Under the pieces are notes generated by a model, which was not told where the DNA came from, did not search any database, and was given only the letters and a program-made list of their open reading frames with translations. A stretch of DNA of 64,000 nt, from NCBI RefSeq assembly GCF_033807715.1, contig NC_084607.1, positions 20,779,941 to 20,843,940 of the forward strand, in the 5' to 3' direction. Position 1 is the first letter of the stretch, and the number at the start of each line of letters is the position of its first letter. The stretch comes from Cololabis saira. Its lineage: Eukaryota > Chordata > Actinopteri > Beloniformes > Belonidae. The position numbers were made by a program, and so were the translations under genes. Below, one piece after another: positions 47,841-62,900 of this stretch.

Positions 47841-48215
47841 CACTGCAAAAACTCAAAATCTTAACAAGAATATTTGTCTTATTTCTAGTTAAAATCTCAT
47901 TACATTTAAGACAAGATTCAAAAACCACCATTTTCACCTGTTTCAAGTAGATTTTCACTTAAAATAAGTGGAAAAATCTGCCAGTGGAACAAGATTGTTT
48001 TGCTTGTAATGAGAAGATAAATCTTGTTCCACTGGCAGATTTTTCTACTTATTTCAAGTGAAAATGTACTTGAAACAGGTGAAAATGGTCAAATAACAAG
48101 TTATTTTTCTGGTGATGACTTGTTTTAAGTGTAATGAGATGTTTTGACTAAAAATGAGACATTCTAACTAGAAATAAGACAAATATTCCTGGTAAGATTT
48201 TGAGTTTTTGCAGTG
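47841..48215. mobile_element. 375-bp palindromic CACTGCAAAAACTC MITE
   Basis: Starts CACTGCAAAAACTCAAAATC and ends with its complement (GATTTTGAGTTTTTGCAGTG, one base shifted). The inner halves also mirror each other (AAATCTGCCAGTGGAACAAG / CTTGTTCCACTGGCAGATTT). No obvious target duplication remains. Confidence 0.85.
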
Positions 48216-49400
48216 AGTGAGACTGCATTTGAAAAAGTTCCAATTTTCCTGACCACACAGATAAGCTACATAGCAGACTTCTGTGATGAGTATTTGCTGG
48301 ACGTGTTGATTGATACTCTAGTTAAGTTCTGTGACTCGTAACCTTGCCATACCTTAGCTTTGACTGAATTGACGCCACTGGTTTAAAGTGACATAAATAT
48401 GAACATTTACGCGAAAACCATTTGTACATCTCCAAATAACAGTTCACTATTAGGCATTCTGGATTTTTCAGTTGTTTGTGCAATTGGAGAAACCTGAATT
48501 ATATTATATTATATATTATATATATTATATTATATGAATTTGGTAACAGAATGGGTTAGGCAAGCTGCTCAGTTATTACTTTTTTAGGGAGCTCAGTGTC
48601 ATAAGAAAAAAGAAATCAGAGCATTTAATTCTGAAGGGAGATCAACCATGTTCTGAAATGAAATCTGACCCTGAAGAGGAAAATCCTCTTCACCCCTCTG
48701 AACCCTGATAATATTTCAGTCAGCACTCTGAACAACAGATGCCCTGAGGACATCTTTCTTAAACCTCTTGTACTCTCCCTGTACCCTGGGAGTCAACTCT
48801 AAAGCAGCTCACTAACCTCCAAAACAAAGGACCTGAGGTGAGTCGGGGTCCCGGCTGCGACTGATGTGTCTCTGTTCTCATAAATACAGTGTGAGAGGTG
48901 GAGTGTGTCACCTTTGGGAGAGTACAGACGATCAGGGCAGAGATGTTCCCCTGACTCAGTGAAGCTGGAGCAGGTATAGAGTTTCTTCTGGCAGTGAGAT
49001 GAAGTTCAGACTTTGAACCTGTCTAACAGCACCGAAGGCGTCTGTTTTAAAGGATGATATGAGAAAAAAAAAGGCTGCGTAAAGTATGGATAATCTGTCT
49101 AAAAGAGAGGCGAGCACGAACTCAGCCCTGGAGCACAAGGAGATAACAAATCCTGGCAACCTCACTTCTTATTTCTTGCCAAAAGTTAGATGACTTTCTT
49201 TTGTTTATACAGCAAAGATGTAGTTATAGCATCAGTGAGAAAGTGAACAAACAATCTTGTGATAAGTTTATAATGCTGAAGTATTTTCTTTTTTTCCCCC
49301 CAAGCCAGCTTGTTTTAAATGCATCTAATTAACTCTCTTTTGTTATTGTCCACAAAAACCTTTTTTAACTCTCTAACCTCCAGAAAACCTGATTCCTGAA

Positions 49401-49480
49401 GAATAGAATAGAATAGAATAGAAAGCCTTAATTGTCATTATACTGGTACAATGAAAATTAGGCAGCAGCTCCGTCAAAGT
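49401..49480 (-). repeat. LINE 3'-end remnant (GAATA tail)
   Basis: (GAATA)n is followed by GAAAGCCTTAATTGTCATTA and TACTGGTACAATGAAAATTA, the reversed 3' terminus of a common teleost LINE. Confidence 0.6.
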
Positions 49481-50608
49481 GCACACATACAAAGACTAAG
49501 AGACCTTCACCCGAGCCGACAGTGATTGATTCATTTATATCAGGTGTCTTGGAGCAGGGAAACATCTAAAGCCTGTACCACAGTGGCCCTCGAGGACCAT
49601 GTTTGGAGAAACGTTGGTCTAGAATAGATGAAGGAAATGATCCAGTTTGCTTAGCTGAATTACTGAGTTAGTGGGGTTTTTTTTAAATGCTCTGAGTCTG
49701 GAGGGACACACTTGAAAACCTCTGTAACTCCTGCCAGATGGGAGGAGATCAAAGAAACATTGACATGGATATGTGGGATCCAAGCGGATGCTGGGGGCAT
49801 TTCTGAGGAAGCATGCATTATAGCTGCTCTCCGAGGCTGGACCCTCCACCACAATGCTTTTCTGTGCTCTTCATAAAACCCACTTAAGAGCATTTTGCTC
49901 AAATTCTCGACACCTCATGTTTGCTCACATCGTTGGAGCAGCAGAATATAAGAAGCACCTGTTGGGGGACACCAGCTTTTTCTAATATTCTCAGGAGGTG
50001 CCCTAGGAAGGAGAATGGCTGTCATGGACCACCATGATGGGTGGTCCGTGACAGGAACCTGAACTGAGACGTTCACTTGGTGCTATCTCTACTGATGGTC
50101 TTTCAGGTGTTCTCTGAGCTGCAGCTTTGCCACTGCGGTTCTGCTGAAAGGCTGATCTGCCTTTGTTCGAAATCAGTTCAATCATCTGCAGATTTTATGG
50201 TGGTGTTATATGTGTGTATAAAGCTGTGGGTGAAGGGCGAGTAGAGAGTAAGCAAACCTGGGCTGTGCTAATGTGCAGGATTGTTGTGATAGAGACATGA
50301 GGGCCCAGCTGGACTACCTGAGGACGCCCTGAGAGGAAGCTCTGGATCTGGTTACATGTTGGAGCACTAAAGCCTGGCTGGTGCAGTTTGTGGATGGGTC
50401 GAGAGGGGGCTGAAATGGGACTGAAGGCAAAGCTGTAGGCGACAGAGATCATACGCGCATACTTGTGTGTCTTAATGTCCTTCCAGGTGAGTCAGGTTAG
50501 TGTGGAGAGCTGGACAGATGCATCATCTACGGATCTCTTACTGTTAATTCAAACGTGACATCTTTGCATCTCAATATGTTATTGGATTATTATTTATTAT
50601 TTTCCATA

Positions 50609-51261
50609 TAGGGCTGTTCGATTAATCGATTTTAAATCGTAATCGCGATTATGTAATTAGAACGATGTTAAAACGTGAAAATCGTAAAATCGATTTTATG
50701 CTAATATCAAGATCAAGAGGCTCTTTAGTGTAGAAGGGGGCGTTGTAACATGCCACCGGGCATCCCTCAAGCCAGATGCCGTAGACCAGCTCGTGTTCCT
50801 TGCAAAAAACTTGCAAATGTGAATAGCAAAGGTAATGACTGACATTACACACCTCTACCTCCTTCATGGGTTGCATTATTATTTAGCATGCAATGACCCA
50901 GTTTAGTTTAATTAGAAAATGTCTTGTTTTATTTAATTGGAAATATAACTTACTGTATGTTTGCAAGTGCTGATTTGCTGATTTAAAACTGAGATAAAAC
51001 TTTATATTTTATTATATTTTTTAAAACTTTTTTTCAACTTATTTTACAGAGTTTTGCACTTTATTCATTCATTTTTGGTTTAATAAGAGCAAAGTTTGCA
51101 CTTAAAGCCCAACGGGGCAAATGTTCAATAAAAAAACAGCATATTTGAAATCATTTCTTTGCCTTTTGTCAATTCACAAAATAATCGTAATCGTAATCGA
51201 AAATCGGATTTTGAGAGAAAAAAATCGAGATTTTATTTTTGGGCAAAATCGAACAGCCCAA
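50609..51261. mobile_element. 653-bp hAT MITE (GGGCTGTTCGATT type)
   Basis: Ends TAGGGCTGTTCGATTAATCG and ATCGAACAGCCCAA with ATCG-rich subterminal repeats (AATCGTAATCG). Perfect 8-bp target duplication TTTCCATA (50601-50608 and 51262-51269). The interior has no intact transposase. Confidence 0.92.
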
Positions 51262-54200
51262 TTTCCATAATACAAGAATAACCACTTTTATATCGTAAAA
51301 TGATTTAAATATATGAACGTGTTAGATTTGAAGAGTAACTTTCACATTATTAAATTACTGTTTTTCATTTCAGTTTCTGTTCAGGCTAAACAAGCAAGAC
51401 ATAAGAATGTTAATTAGTGAGCTTAAAAGATCATGGGTGGATTATGTTACCCGTGGACAGAGCCAGGCTTGCAGTTTCTTCTTTTTTTGAAAGAGGAACC
51501 GCTCTCTATACCTTCAGCATGAAGATATGAGAGCGGCATCAATAGTTTCATCTAAAATCTTGGCAAAATCATGTGTCCAAAACATGTCAAACTTCTCCTC
51601 TCAGCAGTATAGAAACTTGACGAAGTTAAGCAACACAAAGCCAATGATTGCGGTTTCCGCCTCCGGCTCTAACAAAGCTTTCTGTGGATTCTGACATGAC
51701 CCTGGCAAATATAGAATAATGATATGTTTTCAAACACAAACGGCCTTTTGTGAATGCATTGAAACAGAGGCCGGCTTGGCATCGAGGAATTCACAGCTTT
51801 TTAAATGACTGTCTGTTGGCGAAGCGGCACAATCGCTCAAAACGAGGTCAGCATCCAGGCCGTGCTTTCATCCCAAATATTATTTGCTTTCTTTTCATGC
51901 TAATTGCTCCAGTTGGAGTTATACTGACAGGTTTGGCTCCACAAATATAAACAGTGGGATTAAAGAAACAAACAGGCAGCGGGGTTGAGGAAACAAATGC
52001 AAGTTGTGAACCACGTTTGTGTATGTCTGATCGAGCTTGAATAACACGCCTGCGTGCGCACGCTCATGTGCAGGTATTTTCGCATGCGTGTGAAGTCCAG
52101 ACTGCATTTCCATCTGGTGAGCCTGCAGGTGTGATCTGCTGCATCCCTGTGTGTAACACAGATACAGATTTCCGTGGCCTGGGGCTTGCTGATGACGGCG
52201 TGTACATGTGTCAGCCATTACAGCAAATTACAAATCCTGCAGCAAAAGGATGAATGTTCCACTCCTATTTGGTCATTTCCAGTATGAAGACAGTGTCCAT
52301 TTGTGATGTCCAGAAGAAACCCTCGTAGCCGTTGCAGCAGCTCTTTGAAACCAAACGAGATGCTTCCTCATCGGTGCAGAGACACAGCTCTTTATTCTGC
52401 CTGGAATTAAAATCAAGAACTTCATAAACAAATTAACGTTACATAGATTTTTTTTCTTCTCGCCTTTACATTAAAGGACTAAAGGGAAATAAAGGATGTC
52501 ATAAAAGAAGAAAAATGCAATGCTCATTTTGTGGTGTCCCAACTGCAGCTCTTTGAAGAAATAACAGATGCCGTGCTCCCCCTGTAACATGAAAGATGCG
52601 TAATTGCCCTGCCCTCAGGTAATATAGATCACAGAATACAAAAGCCGGCAACAAAGCATCTCCAAAGCCCCGTCTTCTCAACTTTTGTCTTCAAATGTAA
52701 GCAAAGTCAGTCAGACTGATAGATGAAGGACCGAACCAAATCACTCTGATCTCTCCGTCCACACACAATTTAAGCCCCCATCTCTTCCTCTTCCCCTCCC
52801 TCCCTCCCTCCCTCCCTCCTGCACCACCTTCTCACAGGTGTGTCCAAGTGTATTTATTTTCCTGCCTCCAGTTCAACCGTCTCCCAGACTTGCCCTGAGA
52901 CTTAATAGAGACGTGACTGGATGGATCAGTGTAGCAAAGATCAGAGAGGAAGATGTTCGGGAGCTTACGCAACCCTCTCGGAGGCCTTGAAAGCAGGCCG
53001 ACATCATGCCTCCGGTCTGGCATGGAAGTAATTTATATCTGAGGAAGAGTTTGCCAGCTCTCATTCCATCTTCATCCGGGCAGAAGCCAAAACCAGGAGA
53101 CTCAGTCCTTGTGCCTGATATACATGTAGCCTATATATATTTTTTTTCACGTATGTGCGCCCTCTCCAACTAAAAGAAACCAGCTGCTCAGACCAATTTT
53201 CAATCTGTCTTTCATCTTGACAATAAAAACTTAAATAACTTTCCAGAGGAGCATGTCTGTACAGGAGCTTCACTTAAAAAAAAAAAGTGGTATTTACCGT
53301 CTCACTGTGCTTTATTGTATGCAGAAACAGGCAAGAGGGAATCAAAAGGGAATTAAACCCAATGACAATCATGTCATCACATAAGCCGCAGAGCACTCGG
53401 GAAATGCCTTCTCTTCTAATCCACAGTTCTGTGGTGAAACATGTGGGATCTGCTGGTTGGCTCCGAAGTGATACTGGGTGTGTTTAGGAAGGGTGGAGGA
53501 GCGCAGACGGGGGTGTACGGGATGCCTGTATGTGCTTGTGCCTGAGTGAGGAGCGTGAGGGGCGAAGTTGATGAGGAGATGCTGAGGAAGAGGCCCATGT
53601 GATTACATATTGAGTACCGTACATATTTTTCAGAGAGAGTTTCAACTGGGTTGATGCCAATCTGACAGAGCCCCCAAGGGTGAAGCATTTTAACCTGGAG
53701 CACGTGTCTGAGTGCACACTGTGTTATAGCAAGTGTTTGGACATGTATACAGACACCCGCGGCTGCAGGATCCTACGCATGCCTCTGTGTGTCTGTGGAG
53801 GCCTATTGTTCCACTCTGTATGCACACAAAACCGCTTGCGGTACCCAATCCCAGACTGCTCCTCTGTGAAATGCTTGTGGGCTGCTCTGTGTGGCTGCCT
53901 TTCATTGAGAGGCCTGGTTGCTTTAAACGTTGATTGCCGTGACGTCAGCTCCTAACCTCAGCCCTGCCTTTCATGTGTCACTGTCACCATCTATTTCCAC
54001 CCAGTGCGTGAAGGATAACTTTCCCTCCATCGCCATTGCAATTTCCTGACGGGGGCGGCTGGATTAAACACTGTGCTACTGTTAGTAGGCCAGAGTAATG
54101 GAGGCACATTTTCACACTCGCTCAGCCTGCCCAAAACAGCTGAAAAGACCGTGGATTCATGCGGGCACGGCTAGGTGGACTGGAGGGGACGTGTTTGTTC

Positions 54201-54487
54201 ACGTAAACAAGCACAACGTGGTCTGTGTAAATAAAAATACAAACAGCCATCAGATGGGTGTTAACTGGCTGTAATTGCTGGTGTAAAGCCGCAGCAGTTT
54301 GTCTTTCCACTTTCTGGAGTTTCCCATGTTTTTCAAATTCCAAACTGTCACAGCAGCTGTGAGAAAAAAAAGAGCTGTCATCTTGAAAAAATATGAGGGG
54401 AAGAGGGGGGGGCTGACTTCTTCGCACTGAAGTCGGGTCTCAGGAAAACGATATCACCTGTCCTGTGAGATCCTGCAGGCCGGAGGG

Positions 54488-54636
<149 letters not shown>

Positions 54637-57600
54637 AACTGCTTCATGCAGGAGAAACGGGAGATTCTGCTTCTGCCCTGCAGGAGTCTTTCTGACTTTT
54701 CGCAGGGATATAAAATCATATCCGACTCAGACGAGACAGCCAGCAAAGGCCTGCTGGGAGGGAAGTGATGCGCCAAGATGGAATATTTCACTCAGAAGAC
54801 TGACGTCTTAATTTGTTTGGCGCTTCTCTGGTGACTCAAAAGTTGAGAGATGTCTACATACATTGAACACAAGTCAGCGTGATTTTTAAAAACATTTTTC
54901 ACCACTTGGTTTACTCATTTTAAAACTGCATAAAATAAGTAAGTCAAGAGAGAATTGTCAAGGATGAATAAGAAATTGAAAATTCCAGTCGATGTGGCTG
55001 GCCAGGATTGTGTAAAATGATAATCCAACAGGAGGAACACATTATTTGTAAATCTTTTAAATGTAATAAATATATAACTGAAATTCAGAAAAGGACAACA
55101 CATCAAGTTTTAAAATTGATGGATTCTAGCAGCATGTTTCAAAAGAAGCTGTGACGGGAGCAACAAAAGACGGTCAAAGTTGTGTAATGCTCTAGGAAAT
55201 CATTCGCTGTAACTTCCAACAACTTATTTAAATGTTGTGATGCCTTTTTTATCAGATATCTAAGTAAAATAACATAGTGAAAACATGGTGAAAATAACTG
55301 CACCCTGTTGATGGACTATAAATGGAGTTTTTTTGCAGAGTAATAATTTTCAGTGTGACGTTTCTCTCAGTTTAATCATATTTTATTTATCCCTCATGGG
55401 AAACTATACAGCGTTTTTCAGGTTTGCAGCATGTTTTGTTTCTTGACTCAGCTGGCAAATCATTAAAATGAGGTTTCAAGCATAGTGTAAATGTTATGAG
55501 TGGGTCTATTTTACAATAAGCTGTTTTTTTGTTTTAGTTTTTTTAAACCAAGCCTACATCTAAATGGCTGGTTTACATGCTTAAACCTAACAAATAAACT
55601 CCAAAAATATATTAAAAGTACATATATTAAGTTTTCATTTAAATTTTCGATATAACATGTAAAAAATGTGGGACTTATATTTATTTATAGTGTAATTTAA
55701 AGATTCACTTTTGATTTAACTCAATAAGTTCATGTATGAAACCCCTTCACTTGTGATGACACACAACAAGAGTTAATTGATCTAAGTGTAAAGCAATACC
55801 TGATAAGATGAGGTGAAGGTGTTAGTGAGACAGTCATACACTCATCCTGGACGTTTTGAAGACAGGACGCATGGGTGACTTTATATGACGATGGATGGAT
55901 GTGGTCAGAGGGGTTGAAGTTTGCGGACAAACTTCACAACTGAATGAGCCCAGTGTCATTTGGTCTGAGGAATACGAGCCTGCAACTCTTCCAGGAAACC
56001 AGGGTCTCCTCATCCCTTGTTACCTGCATAGAGTTCAAAAGCCAACATTTGCAAAGATCTGGTTGCAGTTTAGCACTTTATTGAGCATGGCACACATGCA
56101 CGCGTGCACGTTTCTGAAGAACCTAGTAATGCTGAAATCTATAAACAAGATGGTCTTGTAACAGTCTCTGTCATTAAAAAGTCAAGGCAAGAAGCTAGTT
56201 TGCTGCTCAAATTCAAAATTAACTTTAATGGTATTAAAAAAATTCCAGCTTCAGTTGTGTTGTCTCTTTTTTGGACTATTTTCAGTTTAATAATTGACTG
56301 TAATTATATTCTGTTTTTATTTGGATTTTTACAAAGTATGCAAACTTCATGCATGCCTGGTTTATAAAACAAAAACACGGGTATTAAGACTGGTAATGAT
56401 GTCTTCATGGTGTGTCTTTCAGCTATTATAATAATTTGAAGATGTCATTTCACAAGTCAGCATGGCAGGGGTTCATAATTGTTACTTGTGGTCATGTACA
56501 GCCATTATATCTGCCCTCTGTCTTTAAAACGCCACACCCTCACTTTGTTGTAGGCCTGATAATGACATTGGCCTGTCTGAGAGTCTCATTCCTGTGGGAA
56601 TGTATTCTAAGATGTCTTCGTTTTTAACATTTATACCAACATACAGAGTCACGCATGTTCACAAACACACAAACTGTCCTCCCCTTCCTACAGCTCTCAT
56701 CTGGTCTCACTTTGAGTTTTGAGGTCGGAGCGTTTTGGGTATAGAACAGAGCTGCCACACCAAATGAGGGCAGGAAGGCTGATCTGTGGACTTGCCCAAA
56801 ATACATTTGAAATTAATTTGGGCACTGTTGTGTCTGAGCAGCCGTTCACTTCCTGCAGTGATTGTTCCTGGATGTGAAAGAAAACAACCCCGTCGTCAGG
56901 GTCCCTAATCCTGGCCGTCCACTCTGCTTGACGAACCAATAAGGCCAAGCCAAAGGGTCGAGAATAACAGCTATTGCAAGTGGAGAGAGAAGAGGAATTA
57001 TGGAGGGATTTTCTTTTCTGGCACTTAAGTGGATTCATAAAGAACAAACGAAGAGAACTGTGTGTGTGATGGTAAAGATATAGCTGACTCTGATGTTGAG
57101 CAGTTGCCATCAAAAGCAAACCGTATGTCTGTGCATTGCACAATATAGCTGCTTAAGGTCATAAAATCGAAGAGGTATGTGGAATTCCCCGTGTTTCTAC
57201 TGCACAGATCCAGAAATGAGACAATCAAATACGTACACTAAATGCTTTCTTTCTTTGGAGTTTATCATTTAAGAGACCACACATGTTTCGAGGAAGTAGC
57301 CTCTTCTTTCTGTCTTCATGCTTGCTGATCTTCCTCCTTCAACTTTCACATCATCTGCTGAGAAAAGACTGAATCAGAACACCTCCTTAACTATCTCCTA
57401 ACGCTGGGACGGTGGTAGATTATAGGTTTGCGATTGGCTCATAATCATCGAGTAGTTTAAAGAGCTCAGGCACCTCTGAACATTTTCTGCACAGGACATT
57501 GCAATCAGGAGCAATTTTGACTATAAGACCACCCATTGGGGGTCTGTAGGGAGTTTTGCAGAGTTTGCAAGGTCTACGGTCCCATGAGTGTATCTGTGTT

Positions 57601-57912
57601 GCAAGTACACACAGACATCAAGAGAAAAATGCAGGATAAAACAAGCAAGGAGAGAGCACGAACACGCATGAAGTCGTCTCTATCACATGTGCAGCCTGAT
57701 CTGGATTCCATATGAGGCGAGCTGTGATTACACGAGAGAGGATGAGCTGCCACAAATTGCAGGGAGCTCTGGTTTGCCTGCTGGGTAGGTGTAGTTTGGG
57801 ATGGGGTAGGGGGGCGGAGTGGCACCGTACCCAGGCGAAGACTGAGGCTGTAGCGGTCCTCTCCAACCCCAGTCTCTGTCTAAAAAAGAAAAATGCTTTA
57901 AACCTCGTCAGT

Positions 57913-58310
57913 TGATAAGATAAGATAAGATAAGATAAACCTTTAATAGTCCCACAGAGGGGAAATTTGCAGTTTACAGCAGCAAAGGGGGATAGTGCAA
58001 AAACAAGAGGCATCAATAGAAAAATAATAACACAGTAATAATACACACTACAAAACACTATAAACAGTAAACTGGTATACAATAATAATAATAATAATAA
58101 TAATAAGAAAGATGAATAATAAGAAATACTAGTATATAAAAAGATAACAGACGGATATTTACAGATGGATATTTACATAATTGCATGTTGCAGTGAGTGA
58201 AAGATATTGCACATTATTTCCCTTATGTACATTTATTGTCAGGTTGTATGTGGTCTACTGTGGGCAGTGCTGGTTGTGTAGTCTCACAGCTGCAGGGAGG
58301 AAGTCAAGGG
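57913..58310 (-). mobile_element. LINE 3' region (GATAA tail), reversed
   Basis: (GATAA)n, then ACCTTTAATAGTCCCACAGA and GGGGAAATTTGCAGTTTACA, the reverse complement of a common teleost LINE terminus. It runs on to about TCACAGCTGCAGGGAGGAAG; an (AAT)n tract sits at 58081-58105. Confidence 0.6.
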
Positions 58311-59941
58311 CTTCTGGCGTTTCTGTACATACGATAACTCAAATACTGCAGTTTCTGCAGTCCATCATTTCTCTGACTATCTGTGTTCTGAGCCGCCTTT
58401 TAAATCACTCATCTGAAAGCCTTCCTTGCATTTGCATACTTCGAAGACAGTGTGCCTGATAAATGTTTCCTGGCCTCTGCCACAGTTTTATCTCAGGCTC
58501 CATTTGATCGTTTCATCCATGGCATCTGACACGGAGCCTCAAACATCAAGCTCAAAGAATATTTGTGGAACATAATGAGCACAACATGTCCAGCTTCTTT
58601 CAAGATTACTGCACCCACCTTTGAGGCCTTTCATACCCCCCCGATGAACCTCGTGTCAGACATGTGGGCACACAATCAGCTTGTTGATTCTCCGCTTTTA
58701 AACCTCTGCTCTTATCCTTTCACTCTGTCCATCATCCCTGAAAACCAGGACCCCCTCTCCTCCCCGTTGTGTGTGAACAATAGCAGTCCAACATACCTCA
58801 AGTAGTCCTTTGAAGCCTCGAGACTAAACTGTGCTGCTGTCTGCGGGGTCATATCTCCCTGAACGTGATCGGAGAGGAGATAGTGACTTAGTGATGTTTG
58901 CAAACATGTTCAGAACCTGTCTGTGTTATTGAAGCTGGCGGCACTCAAAAACAGGAAGATGATCATGTGATAAAGATGACAATAAAGTGGCCAAAGCCAT
59001 TGATTTGATGTTTTGTTTATTTTCCCAGTGGCAGCCCCTATAGGTTCAGAGGGAGCTTTGCGGGTCTGCTGTGCAGTTTTTATTCAGCACCATCCTACAC
59101 ATGTTGAAACCTTTGGCACTTTGGGGGAAGGGGCAAAAAATTATTTAATTAAATGTACTTTTTTATGCCAATTTCTCTGTGTTTAGAGAAGTAAGCAAAA
59201 CAGAAACTTATTTTAATGTAGCATCTTATATTATTGTAGGGTGGCACCGCTCAAAAGGCAGGCTGCTGTCAAATTGTCTCTCTGCCTCTACATCTCTATA
59301 TCTGCTTGAGATTTTTCTGCTAAGCTTTTGTTCATTAAAAGTATGGTTTCTGAAACAGTTTCAGTGCTGGTTTGGATGCTGTTCTGCCTGGAGGACTTCT
59401 GGCATTTTGTCTTTTGCGTTTGTGACGATGAGTATCCATGACAATGGAAAGTTGTTTAAATATGGATGCTGCAGATTGAGCTTTCCAAATGATCAGAAAA
59501 GGGCTTAAAATGGAGATGAGCTTAAGGGGAGAAGTCAACATCATGGAGCAGGGAAGAAAATACAGATCAAAAAGGAAGAGATTCATCAAGGGGAGTGTTA
59601 GATCTGTGGGTGGTGGGGTGGATGATCTTATAGTTCTGACAAGAAACAGCAGGAGTATTGTATTTTTAAAGACATGCAAGAGCATGTTCTGGACTCCAGT
59701 ATCTTTCTACATGGATGTTTAAGTTGCTTGCAGTTCTTGCAGTGCTTGCTGGAAATAGATCCTGGACATGTGACTGTGAAGGAGCATCTCTGCACCCCAG
59801 ATGTTGAACTGCTGGATCTAAGTCTCTATTTATGCCTTCTACTGAGAGAGCTCACTTGTGTTACCTGCCAATGCTGCATATGACATCATCACTACAGCTT
59901 TTGCCAAGCAACAAGTACAAAACCAATGAGTTCATGATGGG

Positions 59942-59942
<1 letters not shown>

Positions 59943-59988
<46 letters not shown>
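59943..59988. repeat. (TA)n microsatellite
   Basis: 46 bp of TA dinucleotides followed by further TATA-rich sequence to about 60060. Confidence 0.97.
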
Positions 59989-59989
<1 letters not shown>

Positions 59990-62900
59990 TATATATTTAC
60001 AATATGACATATAATATGACTTATATAAAATATACATACATATAATATACATACTGACATGATAAGAAAGATAATAAATATATAAATAAATAAAAGTCTA
60101 AGTACTCTTTGTGTTTGCTAAAGACCACCTTTCTGAATACATGTCACGCTGGAGTCGTAGTTTTGCTGTTATGCCCAAACAGTTCACATCTTTCAGTCTC
60201 TGAAACCATTGGTGTAGGTGGGTGTGGCTTCGACCAGTTTATTGTTATCATCTTGTGCACTATCAACATCAGAGCTCTAAGCAGGGGCAGTTTTTATCCC
60301 GCAGTCCATGTAACGGCATAATGCCAGCATCAGGGAGCAAGGATCAAAAAGTTCTGTCTAAATTCAAAATTTTTCCAATTTCCTGTTTTACCTTACTCCA
60401 AAACTGGCACAATCCCGGAAAATGTGGCTAAAACCTCCTATGAACCTCCACATCCTGTCCAACAGAGAGGACTTGACTCATTGTCATCTTTTTTATATTA
60501 CTAATGGTGTCTTAAAAAGTCTTAACTTCCAAGAAAATTCCTTCCAGTTTGGACAACTCAGGCATTTATGCATCCAAGACCTTTCCCACTCCTCATCTTC
60601 AATTATAATGTTAGCTTCCAACCCCGATTTACTTTAACATCCAATGTATTGTGTCATTGTGTCCAATCTTATAAACATGATACCATTATTTAAGAGTGTA
60701 ATCACCCTCTGCCGACTCTAACCAGCACTGTTCAAAGTTAGTTGGTATTTCTTTGACTTAGTCATTGCCTATGCAACATCAAATAATGTCAGATCTGAAA
60801 GTATCTAAACAAATCCTTAGATGTACAACTGTATTGGGCCAGAAGCTAAGAGAAGGCTTTAAGAGTTGTTCCTTCCAGTGTTTGATTCGCTTTTTTGTAC
60901 CCACACAGTGAAGCCTTTATTCACTTCATCACATAGAGAGAACTCTGAGCCTCACTTTAGGTCTTTTATTCTGCCATATAAATTTAGAAATGAGCCTGTC
61001 GAGGACTTTGAACGGTTTTGACTCTGCCGTTTCAAGACAGGGGAAGCATCTCCATCGACTCCAGGTCTTTCTTAATTCATTTTTCATAATTGGCTTTCTA
61101 ATACATTAGAATAGCGACTACTTAACGTCACCACCAGATATCTAAATCCTCTTTAAGACCATTTTAACTCCACCTCAATGTCCAGCCGTGGGGGGCCAGT
61201 CACTGCATCAGAGCCGATAGAGAAGTTCAGGGATTTTTAATTAACAAATGAATATCAACCTGGTCAGGGTCCATTAAATTAAAACCCAAATTCGAGGGTA
61301 TTTTTAAAGGAAATAATTTCTGAAATAAAACTGTTCTGTTTTTGCATTTGTTGTGTTTACTGACATGTTGTTTTTCAAAATGCTTTAATGATTTATGCTC
61401 TGCTGTTGCACTTCCTGAAAATTGTGTTGTTTTGTGAACTTTTGCTGTGTTTTTGGTTTTGGGTTTTTGAACTTCAGGGTTCTGTAAATATGACCCATGA
61501 TTAAATGTACTTCATACACCCACACTCTGCATAAAAGCTCTTTATACGCTCAGTAATCTACACAGCAGTTCACATTGCGGTTGGCTGCTCGGACTTTCAA
61601 GGCAGGATGAGCAAAAACACTCTCGTTTTGATTTTCACCAGCATTTTTTCTTTCAAACACTAATTACCTTGACGGGATAACATCCCTGCCAAACCTGGAG
61701 TCTCAAGCCCCCAGACCCTTCCTTTGATCCAGAGAGGAAATCAGATTCCAGTATCATGTATAAAAACTTTGTTTATTCCCCCAGAGACAGACACTTGGCA
61801 AGTCGATGTATGTCTGAAACATGTGGACGGCAGCCTCTCCATGTATGGATGGAGACATCTCATGTGGCTGGCAAACTCACATATTGCCGCTATTAGTCTC
61901 TGATGAAAGGAAATTTCTGTATTTTTGTTTCGGTCACGCATTAAGGAGTTTTAGTCCTGTTACAAAGTGATCACAGCTTCTGCAGTGACTGAAGCACTGG
62001 TTGACAGATGTTTCTTGTGAATACCTCGATGAACTTGGATATAATGTCATGGCGTGTGGAAGCGTGATAGGACGTTTCTTTCTGTGGGTAAAAACAGAAG
62101 CAGGTGCAGATTCCGTAAACATCCCAATTTAAGCTACGGGCTCATATATGGTTCGATTAAAACAAGATGTCCTGTGCATGAGTCAGTGGCACACACATAT
62201 GTTTAGTGAAACCTTGAGGCCTGGCCTGTGGGACTGGGGAAGACTTTGGAGTAGTGGTTTGATGTAATTAAGGGCTCCATTTGCTTACGAGCAGGATGAG
62301 CCCTAGAGGTCAGGGGAAGAGTGATTCTATCAGAGGATTACCACTTCCTCCTTCCTGTTTGCTTCCTCTTGGCCATACAGCTGCAGTCCCATGCCAGCCG
62401 GGGAGACTGCCCTCGTAGATAGCGAATGCAAATTACAGCCCTGTGTTTCAAGCAACATCCTCTTCCTCTCTCTTCATCCCTCAACCGCACATCTGGTTTA
62501 TCTTTTTGTTGAAGTCTTTCTGTTGTAGAGGATGCCACTTTTCTCCTCTCAAGCCCTCTCTTTCCCACTCACAAAGTCCCAAAGGAACGTCTGTGTGCGC
62601 TGCAGTTGGCAGCGTTGCACAGAGTACATATTTGATGTCTTAGTTCTTAATTACTGAACACATGGGTTGAGGAGAGTATAGAGGCAACTCTGGGGCTGGA
62701 GCTGACAGTTAGATGGATGAAAAGACTTTAGAAAAAACACTCACATTTTTTTTTTTTTAAGGAGCATAATCACTCCATGAGAGTATGTTTGCCACAGCTG
62801 CTCCCTCCAAAGTGAATTGAGGAGTTCTGATCAGACTTTACAGCCAAAAACATCATATAAACTGTGCAAAATAGTCTTTGCTCTCTACGAATGTTTGCAC

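Noticed and set aside
60100..61100. Several short ORFs that vaguely resemble LINE ORF2
   Set aside because: Similarity too weak by eye, boundaries and tail not identifiable; left unannotated.
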